A stretch of DNA of 41,151 nt, taken from contig JARGFM010000010.1 of NCBI GenBank assembly GCA_029210725.1, positions 1 through 41,151 of the forward strand, written 5' to 3'. Shown in pieces: positions 34,826-41,151 of this stretch; position 1 is the first letter of the stretch, and the number at the start of each line of letters is the position of its first letter. Under the pieces are notes generated by a model. The model was given only the letters and a program-made list of their open reading frames with translations. It searched no databases and had not been told where the DNA came from. This DNA comes from Bacteroidales bacterium (GTDB taxonomy: Bacteria > Bacteroidota > Bacteroidia > Bacteroidales > GCA-2748055). The position numbers and the translations under genes are program-made.

Positions 34826-36073
34826 TTAATCCTTAAATTTCCTGAAAATGGCGGAAGTGTTGTGTCCTCCAAAACCAAAGGTATTGCTCAGGCCCACATT
34901 TACATCACGTTTCTGTGCCTTATTGGCTGTCAGGTTTAATTTGGGATCAATTTCCGGGTCCAGATCCTTCAGATTGATGGTCGGAGGGATAATCCCATGG
35001 ACGATCGACTTGATCACTGCAATGGATTCGATGGCTCCTGCAGCGCCAAGCAGGTGACCGGTCATGGATTTGGTTGCACTGATATTGAGTTTATAGGCAT
35101 GTTCCCCGAAAACTTTCTTGATGGCCTTGATCTCGGATAAGTCTCCCAGGGGGGTGGCCGTTCCATGCACATTGATATAGTCCACCTCTTCGGGGGCTAT
35201 TTTGGCATCACGCAGGGCATTGGTCATTACCAGCCGGGCACCCTCTCCTTCGGGATGCGGGGCCGTCAGGTGGTAGGCGTCGGCCGACAATCCGCCACCG
35301 ATAAGTTCGGCATATATCCTCACCCCTCTTTTCCGGGCGTGTTCCAGCTCTTCAATGATGATTCCGGCTCCGCCTTCACCAATTACAAAACCATCCCTGT
35401 TAGCATCGAAAGGTCTGGATGCAGTTTTGTAATTTTCATTGTCGGTGGACATGGCTTGCATGGAATTGAATCCGCCAACACCAGCTTCACTTATTGAGGC
35501 TTCTGATCCTCCTGTGATAAATAGGTCCGCCATATCCAGACGGATCAGGTTAAAGGCATCAATGATGGCGTTGGTGGATGATGCACATGCCGAGACAGTG
35601 GCATAGTTAGGCCCCCTGTAGCCATATTTCATGGACAGATGTCCGGCGGCTATATCCGAGATCATCTTTGGAATAAAGAAGGGGCTAAACCTGGGAGTTC
35701 TCCCGCCTTCCAGGAAGCCCTCGATCTCTTTGGCAAAGGTATCTATTCCACCGATTCCGGATGCCCAGATAACCCCGGCCCGGTCCTTATCATGAGTGGC
35801 GGTATCAAGACCGGCATCCAGATAGGCTTCATGGGCAGCAATCAGAGCAAACTGGGCGTAGGGGTCCAGCTTACGGATCTCTTTTCGGTCAAAATAGTCC
35901 TGTGGATTATAATTCTTAACCTCACAGGCGAATTTGGTCTTAAACTTCTCGGTATTGAAATGAGTAATCCAGTCGCTTCCGCTTACACCATCAACAAGTG
36001 CGTTCCAGAAGTCCTGAATATTATTACCCAGGGGGGTAATCGCCCCCAGTCCTGTAACAACAACCCTTCTCAT
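34826..36073 (-). CDS. fabF: beta-ketoacyl-ACP synthase II
   Basis: The product has 415 residues. The catalytic triad is complete: Cys163 (VSACASSTNAI), His303 (NVHGTATPLGD) and His340 (KSMTGHLLGAAGA), with Lys335. It condenses malonyl-ACP with acyl-ACP in type II fatty-acid synthesis. acpP lies 30 bp upstream on the same strand, and rnc follows by 4 bp. Confidence 0.97.
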   Translation of the reverse strand: MRRVVVTGLGAITPLGNNIQDFWNALVDGVSGSDWITHFNTEKFKTKFACEVKNYNPQDYFDRKEIRKLDPYAQFALIAAHEAYLDAGLDTATHDKDRAGVIWASGIGGIDTFAKEIEGFLEGGRTPRFSPFFIPKMISDIAAGHLSMKYGYRGPNYATVSACASSTNAIIDAFNLIRLDMADLFITGGSEASISEAGVGGFNSMQAMSTDNENYKTASRPFDANRDGFVIGEGGAGIIIEELEHARKRGVRIYAELIGGGLSADAYHLTAPHPEGEGARLVMTNALRDAKIAPEEVDYINVHGTATPLGDLSEIKAIKKVFGEHAYKLNISATKSMTGHLLGAAGAIESIAVIKSIVHGIIPPTINLKDLDPEIDPKLNLTANKAQKRDVNVGLSNTFGFGGHNTSAIFRKFKD

Positions 36074-36103
36074 ACCAAAAAGTTTTGGAACTAAAATCTA
36101 GCC

Positions 36104-36340
36104 TTACTCAGCGTTATCTTCAATATATTTGATGGCGTCACCAACTGTGGAGATGTTTTCAGCCTGATCGTCGGGAATACCCATATTGAATTCCTTTTCA
36201 AATTCCATGATCAGCTCAACGGTGTCAAGAGAATCAGCACCCAGGTCGTTAGTGAAACTGGCCTCAGAAGTTACTTCATTCTCATCAACACCTAATTTGT
36301 CCACGATGATTGCTTTTACTCTTGATGCAATGTCAGACAT
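36104..36340 (-). CDS. acpP: acyl carrier protein
   Basis: The product has 78 residues. The 4'-phosphopantetheine attachment serine is Ser37 in [10 protein letters not shown]. The four-helix acidic sequence ([29 protein letters not shown]) is typical. It carries acyl chains for fatty-acid and lipid A synthesis. It is the first gene of the acpP-fabF-rnc-IPExxxVDY cluster and is divergent from purN across an AT-rich 80-bp gap. Confidence 0.97.
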   Translation of the reverse strand: MSDIASRVKAIIVDKLGVDENEVTSEASFTNDLGADSLDTVELIMEFEKEFNMGIPDDQAENISTVGDAIKYIEDNAE

Positions 36341-36420
36341 GACTATAAATTTTTAATTAATAATAATAGTTATTTTTAACGCTGCAAAGAAATGCAAAAT
36401 TCGACTATTTTCAAAAAAAA

Positions 36421-36990
36421 ATGAAGAACATAGCCATATTTGCCTCCGGATCAGGGACAAACGCTGAGAATTTGATACGTTTTTTTCGAACGAGCCCCTT
36501 TGGCAAGGTGCAGATTGTCCTCACGAACCGTCCGGATGCAGGGGTTGTCAGGCGCGCCCAATCACTTGATACTGAAGTGTATGTGTTTAGCAGGGATCAG
36601 TTTTACGGCTCAGATTATGTGCTTGATCGACTTGTCGAACGGAGCATTGATTTTATTGTATTAGCCGGTTTTCTCTGGCTGGTTCCGGGCAATATACTGA
36701 AATCATTTGAGAATAAGGTAGTTAACATACACCCCGCACTGCTTCCGAAATATGGCGGGAAGGGGATGTACGGCGATCATGTACATCAGGCGGTGATCGC
36801 AGCAGGGGATCAGGAATCGGGTATAAGCATCCATTATGTGAACCGTGATTATGACGAAGGAGATATTATTTTTCAGGCCCGTTGTAAGGTTGATTCGGGT
36901 GATACACCGGCCGGGCTTGCGGCAAAGATTCATGAGCTGGAGTATGCACATTTCCCGGCTGTCGTTGAAGGCTTGCTAAAGGAGCTTTAA
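36421..36990 (+). CDS. purN: phosphoribosylglycinamide formyltransferase (GART)
   Basis: The product has 189 residues. The catalytic set is Asn102 and His104 (VNIHPALLPKYGG) and Asp145 (DEGDIIF). The N-terminal fold motif is FASGSGTNAENLIRFF. It transfers a formyl group from 10-formyl-THF to GAR in purine synthesis. The 3' end overlaps the convergent M23 gene by 15 bp. Confidence 0.96.
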   Translation: MKNIAIFASGSGTNAENLIRFFRTSPFGKVQIVLTNRPDAGVVRRAQSLDTEVYVFSRDQFYGSDYVLDRLVERSIDFIVLAGFLWLVPGNILKSFENKVVNIHPALLPKYGGKGMYGDHVHQAVIAAGDQESGISIHYVNRDYDEGDIIFQARCKVDSGDTPAGLAAKIHELEYAHFPAVVEGLLKEL

Positions 36991-38253
36991 AAGGCTCATG
37001 GTAAAGGTCCGGGCCAGTCCATAGGCCTCCCTGTTCTCTTCATGGATGGGTTCCACCGGAGGGGCCTCCACAGTCAGAGGATTTACTGCACTGCCATTCC
37101 TGTAGAACCGGAAATCGAGATGAGGACCGGTGGCCAGTCCGCTGCTACCCACATAACCAATGATATCCCCCTGCTTGACATAAACACCCTGCCTGATTCC
37201 CTTACCGAAGCCCCGAAGGTGCATGTAGGTGGTGGAATATACACTATTGTGTTTGATCCTCACATAATTTCCACCCCCCCCTTGCTGATAACCGACTTTT
37301 GTTACCGTTCCGTCCCCAACCGTAAGCACCGGAGTGCCCGAGGGAGCTGCATAATCCACCCCGTGATGAGGACGCCTGATCTTAAGAACCGGATGATACC
37401 TGGAATGGGAAAACCCCGAACTGATCCGGGAAAACCTGAGTGGCGCCTTCAGAAAGGCTTTCCGAAGACTGTTGCCCTCCTCATCGAAGAAACTCCGGAC
37501 ACTATCCTGCACAAAAGGAATCGCCCAGAAATCGGTCTGATTATGATAGAACCAGGCTCCCGTAATCTTATGAATACCTATGGAGAGGGAGTCCACGTAA
37601 GACTCTTCGTAAACCACCTTGTACCTGTCCCCCTTTTGTATACCGAAAAAGTCGATGGTCCAGGCAAATATCTCACTTAATTCGATGGCCAGCATTGGAT
37701 TGAGATTGTTTTCCTGCATGGCCTCCCAGAGAGATGTCTCTATGGTTCCGGAGGCTGACTGCAGCCTGGTGTTGACTGCTTTTTGTCCGTTTCTTGCCCA
37801 AATAGTGTCGGGATCGATGGATATAACTACATAATGGAGGAGGTTCTTTTCATAAATAAACACGGTTTCAGCATACCGGGATGGCTCCTGAAGGCTATCG
37901 AGGCGGGTACAGAAAAGATAGCGGTTACCGGATTTTATTCTTCGCTCGTTGATCAGGGAGTCCGGAAGAAGGGAAATGCGGTGGATCTCCTGCATGGTCA
38001 GCCCCAGGGGCGAGAGGAGATCAGAAAGCGTCTGATTGCGCAGCACCCTGCCTTCCTCCACCTGATAGTGCTTCAGGGGAATCCCGTAGAGATCTAACGA
38101 CAGGTCCGGGGGATCCTGCTCTGAGCTTTGGTTCTCAGCAGGGGGCTCCGGCTGGCTGGCAGCCTGATGACAGGCTGTCAGCACCAGAGATGCTCCAAGG
38201 ATTCCGGCAAGAATCAAAAAACCACCTGTCTGGATTCTCCGGCGCTTTTTCAT
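36976..38253 (-). CDS. M23 family metallopeptidase, lipoprotein (MepM-like layout)
   Basis: The product has 425 residues. The signal ends in the lipobox LTAC (Cys28), so it should be a lipoprotein. A LysM/OapA-like region precedes the C-terminal LytM domain. [35 protein letters not shown] has His296 and Asp300 of the zinc site. The usual HxH is here H378-L-D380 ([12 protein letters not shown]): the second histidine is replaced by aspartate. It probably cuts peptidoglycan cross-links, with altered metal ligation or reduced activity possible. The ATG overlaps the leuS stop by 4 bp. Confidence 0.9.
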   Translation of the reverse strand: MKKRRRIQTGGFLILAGILGASLVLTACHQAASQPEPPAENQSSEQDPPDLSLDLYGIPLKHYQVEEGRVLRNQTLSDLLSPLGLTMQEIHRISLLPDSLINERRIKSGNRYLFCTRLDSLQEPSRYAETVFIYEKNLLHYVVISIDPDTIWARNGQKAVNTRLQSASGTIETSLWEAMQENNLNPMLAIELSEIFAWTIDFFGIQKGDRYKVVYEESYVDSLSIGIHKITGAWFYHNQTDFWAIPFVQDSVRSFFDEEGNSLRKAFLKAPLRFSRISSGFSHSRYHPVLKIRRPHHGVDYAAPSGTPVLTVGDGTVTKVGYQQGGGGNYVRIKHNSVYSTTYMHLRGFGKGIRQGVYVKQGDIIGYVGSSGLATGPHLDFRFYRNGSAVNPLTVEAPPVEPIHEENREAYGLARTFTMSLLKLL

Positions 38254-40907
38254 ACAACGATATTAATGATCTTTTCAGGAACATGGATAAACCGTTTGGG
38301 ACCCTTCCCTGCGGTCCACTTCAATGCAGTTTCATGTGCCAGGACCTTTGCCTGAATCTCCTCAGCAGACAGGTTCAGCGAAAGCAGTATTTTGAACCTG
38401 AGCTTGCCGTTGATCATTACCGGGTATTCGTGCGAATCTTCCTGAAGCAATGATTCATCATAAGGGGGCCAGGAGGATTCAGCGATGGATCCGTTGTTTC
38501 CAAGAAGGTTCCATATTTCCTCGGACAGATGGGGGGCAAAGGGACTCAGCACCCGGATAAAAGTTTCTGCTGTCTGGCGGCAAACCATCCCCTTTTTTAT
38601 GGCCAGATTGGTAAAGATCATCATCTGGGAGATGGCGGTGTTGAAGTGAAGTGCCTCCACATCGCCTCCCACCTTCCTGATGGTAGCGTGCAAGGATTTC
38701 AGTATTTCCGGATCCTCCTCTTTCTGATGGTAATGCTTCGGGTCGGCGAAAAACTTATAGACCCGGTTCAGGAAATTATAAACCCCCTTAACCCCATTTT
38801 CGACCCAGGGTTTTACCGCATCGAGCGGACCCAGGAACATTTCGTAAAGGCGAAGCGCATCGGCTCCGTAAGTGGATACCACATCATCCGGATTTACTAC
38901 ATTTTTCAGGGATTTGGACATCTTGGCCACAATCTGTTTTAGCTGATCTCCGGTTTCCCTGTGGAAATACTGTCCATCCTTTTCTTCCACCAGATCGCTT
39001 GCCACCTTGGCTCCGGAGGTCGTTTCATAAGCGAACGCGAGGATCATTCCCTGGTTAAAAAGCTTGTGGTAGGGCTCATTGGTAGAAACAATACCCAGAT
39101 CGTACAGAACTTTATGCCAGAAACGGCTGTAAAGCAGGTGCAATACCGCATGTTCGGCCCCTCCCACATAGAGGTCCACCGGTAACCAGTAGTTCTCTTT
39201 GGCCGCGGAAAAGGGCTCAGAATCATTCTTAGGATCCATATATCTGAGATAATACCAACACGATCCGGCCCACTGGGGCATGGTATTGGTTTCGCGCCTG
39301 CCCTTCCGGCTTCTGGAGTCAGTTACATGAAGCCACTCGGTAGCATTGGCCAGCGGCGATTCCCCATGACTTCCCGGTTCATATTTTTCCAGTTCGGGGA
39401 GCTCCAGCGGAAGTTCTGACTCCTTCAGCAAGGTGATTTCTCCATCCTCCCAGTGGATCACGGGGAAGGGTTCTCCCCAATAACGCTGCCTGCTAAAGAG
39501 CCAGTCCCTGATCTTATAATTGACCGCTTCCGTTCCCAGCTTATGCTGCTGTAACCATTCGATGGTTCTGGCAATACCCTCCTCTTTGGAGAGTCCGTTG
39601 ATATCCAGCCCGGTTTGTTCGGAGGAAGAGTTGACATAATGTCCATCGCCTGTCCAGCAGGCTTTCCCTTGCAATACTTGTTTTCGCAGGGTTTCATCAT
39701 TTGTATCGGGATCCAGGATGCTGGGGATGGGGAGTGAAAACGTTGTGGCAAATTCGAAGTCGCGGGTGTCGTGGCAGGGAACCGCCATGATGGCACCGGT
39801 TCCATAAGCCATCAGTACATAATCGGCCACCCAGATCGGAATCTTTGAATGATTGACGGGATTTATGGCATAACTGCCTGTGAAAACCCCGCTTTTTTCG
39901 CGGGACAGGTCCGAACGATCCAGTTCTGACTTCAATCCGGCCTGCGCCACATAGCTTTCCACCTTTTCTGTCTGATTACTGCTTGTAAGCAGCTTTAAAA
40001 GCGGATGCTCCGGCGCAAGCACCATGTAGGTGGCGCCAAACAGGGTATCGGGACGGGTGGTAAAAACCCTCAGGACCTCCCTGGTGCCATCTATCCGGAA
40101 GTCCACCTCAGCCCCGGTGGAACGTCCGATCCAGTTGCGCTGCATATCCTTCACGCCTTCGGGCCAGTCTACCTCCTCCAGGCCCTCCAGCAGTCTCTCC
40201 GCATACAGAGGAATCCTCAGCATCCACTGCTTCAGGTTTTTCCTCTCCACCGGATTCCCACATTTTTCATGATTGCCGTCATTGAGCACTTCTTCATTGG
40301 CACATACAATTTTACAGCTGGGGCACCACCATACCCGTGCATCATCATAGTAGGCAAGGCGTTTACTGGCAACAAATTCCTTTTTACTATCCTCCCCGGC
40401 TGCTGAAATCTCCTGTGGTATCTCAAGCTCTTCCATGGGGCGTCCTTTCTGCTGTACTTCGTCGAACCAGGTATTATACAGACGGATAAATATCCACTGT
40501 GTCCACTTGAAGTAGGAGGGGTCGGTCGTATTGATTTCGCGGTCCCAGTCATAACCCAGCCCCAGCGACTTAATCTGTCTGCGGAAGTTATCGCAGTTGT
40601 TCTGGGTGGTCAGCGAAGGATGGGTTCCGGTTTCAATGGCATATTGTTCTGCAGGTAATCCAAATGCATCCCATCCCATGGGGTGAAGGACATTGAAGCC
40701 ATTCATCCTTTTATAGCGGGCCACAATATCGGTGGCGGTATATCCTTCCGGATGGCCCACATGCAATCCCGATCCCGAAGGATAGGGAAACATATCCAGC
40801 ACATAAAATTTTTTCGGATTAGAGAAGTCATCCGGGGTTTTGAAGATCTTGTGCTCTTCCCAGTAGTCCTGCCACCGCTTCTCGATTTCTGCAAACTTGT
40901 AGTCCAT
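38250..40907 (-). CDS. leuS: leucyl-tRNA synthetase
   Basis: The product has 885 residues, within the family range. The class I HIGH motif is HVGH (49-52, in [16 protein letters not shown]) and the KMSKS motif is present ([17 protein letters not shown]). The central editing domain ([34 protein letters not shown]) is present. It charges tRNA-Leu and hydrolyses misacylated products. It is followed without a gap by the M23 lipoprotein gene. Confidence 0.98.
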   Translation of the reverse strand: MDYKFAEIEKRWQDYWEEHKIFKTPDDFSNPKKFYVLDMFPYPSGSGLHVGHPEGYTATDIVARYKRMNGFNVLHPMGWDAFGLPAEQYAIETGTHPSLTTQNNCDNFRRQIKSLGLGYDWDREINTTDPSYFKWTQWIFIRLYNTWFDEVQQKGRPMEELEIPQEISAAGEDSKKEFVASKRLAYYDDARVWWCPSCKIVCANEEVLNDGNHEKCGNPVERKNLKQWMLRIPLYAERLLEGLEEVDWPEGVKDMQRNWIGRSTGAEVDFRIDGTREVLRVFTTRPDTLFGATYMVLAPEHPLLKLLTSSNQTEKVESYVAQAGLKSELDRSDLSREKSGVFTGSYAINPVNHSKIPIWVADYVLMAYGTGAIMAVPCHDTRDFEFATTFSLPIPSILDPDTNDETLRKQVLQGKACWTGDGHYVNSSSEQTGLDINGLSKEEGIARTIEWLQQHKLGTEAVNYKIRDWLFSRQRYWGEPFPVIHWEDGEITLLKESELPLELPELEKYEPGSHGESPLANATEWLHVTDSRSRKGRRETNTMPQWAGSCWYYLRYMDPKNDSEPFSAAKENYWLPVDLYVGGAEHAVLHLLYSRFWHKVLYDLGIVSTNEPYHKLFNQGMILAFAYETTSGAKVASDLVEEKDGQYFHRETGDQLKQIVAKMSKSLKNVVNPDDVVSTYGADALRLYEMFLGPLDAVKPWVENGVKGVYNFLNRVYKFFADPKHYHQKEEDPEILKSLHATIRKVGGDVEALHFNTAISQMMIFTNLAIKKGMVCRQTAETFIRVLSPFAPHLSEEIWNLLGNNGSIAESSWPPYDESLLQEDSHEYPVMINGKLRFKILLSLNLSAEEIQAKVLAHETALKWTAGKGPKRFIHVPEKIINIVV

Positions 40908-40950
40908 GCTGTCAGCTTCTGATTCAGTGTGCGAAATTATAAAAAACTAT

Positions 40951-40958
40951 TAACTTTG
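40951..40958 (+). promoter_or_regulatory. -7 box of tRNA-Arg
   Basis: TAACTTTG matches TAnnTTTG and lies 11 bp upstream of the tRNA 5' end. The -33 element is not obvious. Confidence 0.6.
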
Positions 40959-40969
40959 CGCTCCACAAG

Positions 40970-41042
40970 GGCCTCATAGTTTAACCGGATAGAACGTGGG
41001 ATTCCGGTTCCCATGGTGGGGGTTCGAGTCCTCCTGAGGTCA
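40970..41042 (+). tRNA. tRNA-Arg, anticodon CCG
   Basis: A 73-nt cloverleaf: acceptor GGCCTCA/TGAGGTC, D stem GTTT/GAAC, anticodon arm TGGGA-TTCCGGT-TCCCA (anticodon CCG at 41004-41006) and T arm GGGGG-TTCGAGT-CCTCC with one G·T pair. The discriminator is A and CCA is not encoded. It reads CGG codons. Confidence 0.95.
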
Positions 41043-41053
41043 CAGATTTCTTT

Positions 41054-41085
41054 GAGACTGTATCAAACGGTACAGTCTCTTTTTT
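41054..41085 (+). terminator. Rho-independent terminator after tRNA-Arg
   Basis: GAGACTGTA (41054-41062) and TACAGTCTC (41071-41079) form a perfect 9-bp stem with an 8-nt loop, followed by six T residues. Confidence 0.92.
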
Positions 41086-41086
41086 G

Positions 41087-41151
41087 TTATACCCGCTCGT
41101 CGCTTAAAATCTTTACTGCGTAAACATTTGTAGGCTATCTCACGGGTATAA
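41087..41151. repeat. 65-bp segment with perfect 9-bp terminal inverted repeats at the window edge
   Basis: TTATACCCG (41087-41095) and CGGGTATAA (41143-41151) are exact inverted copies, and the second ends at the last base of the window. The interior is not coding. It directly follows the tRNA-Arg terminator and could be an attachment-type site, a small hairpin element or the edge of a mobile element. Confidence 0.4.

Noticed and set aside
34822-34878. ATG 34878 as RNase III start
   Set aside because: It would overlap fabF by 53 bp with residues unlike the family. TTG 34821 has AAGGA at a proper distance and gives the conserved N-terminus.

Overview
The window is a stretch of Bacteroidota chromosome, most likely from the Bacteroidales/Marinilabiliales part of the phylum. 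The evidence is a set of families largely confined to that phylum: a DUF4837 lipoprotein, an IPExxxVDY-type protein, an RprX/RprY-like two-component pair, an S46 dipeptidyl peptidase, a SiaB/DUF6272-like protein and a Bacteroidetes-type FtsX permease. Several genes also carry the Bacteroidetes -7 promoter box TAnnTTTG. Genus and species cannot be read from the sequence alone.

Layout. Positions 1-412 hold the tail of an unidentified ORF and a 5'-truncated IS1595-type transposase. An initiator tRNA-fMet with its own promoter and terminator follows on the minus strand (622-781 with signals). Positions 855-7162 are a respiratory electron-transfer island: an octaheme cytochrome with HEAT and TPR regions (minus), then, divergently, a Rieske protein, a cytochrome b and a membrane-anchored octaheme cytochrome c. 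Positions 7280-12199 run on the plus strand: degenerate GIY-YIG protein, membrane M23 peptidase, dxr, rseP, tatA and the DUF4837 lipoprotein. After a small ribbon-helix-helix protein with an AT-rich upstream region come a polysaccharide flippase and a divergent GT4 glycosyltransferase (12253-15416).

Positions 15403-21914 carry rnhB, a DPP7-like S46 peptidase, rnhA, a SiaB-like protein and a MacB/FtsX-type permease, with kdsB on the opposite strand. Positions 22777-25829 look like one operon: an orphan sigma-54-type AAA+ activator, an LptE-like lipoprotein, a TPR protein and secG, closed by a strong terminator. groES-groEL, a repeat-bearing intergenic region and lepA follow. The rprXY-like pair runs on the minus strand. 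A 231-bp gap then holds an orphan promoter box and a perfect terminator on the plus strand, a small-RNA candidate. Next come a membrane J-domain protein, a minus-strand acpP-fabF-rnc-IPExxxVDY cluster, purN, and a minus-strand leuS-M23 pair. The window closes with tRNA-Arg(CCG), its terminator and a 65-bp segment bounded by perfect 9-bp inverted repeats.

Most of the region is core metabolism and envelope biology. Envelope genes are unusually frequent: dxr, rseP, tatA, flippase, glycosyltransferase, kdsB, LptE-like, secG and two M23 peptidases. The least ordinary part is the cytochrome island: a b6f-like quinol oxidoreductase whose c subunit is replaced by an eight-heme protein, beside an unusual octaheme/TPR cytochrome.
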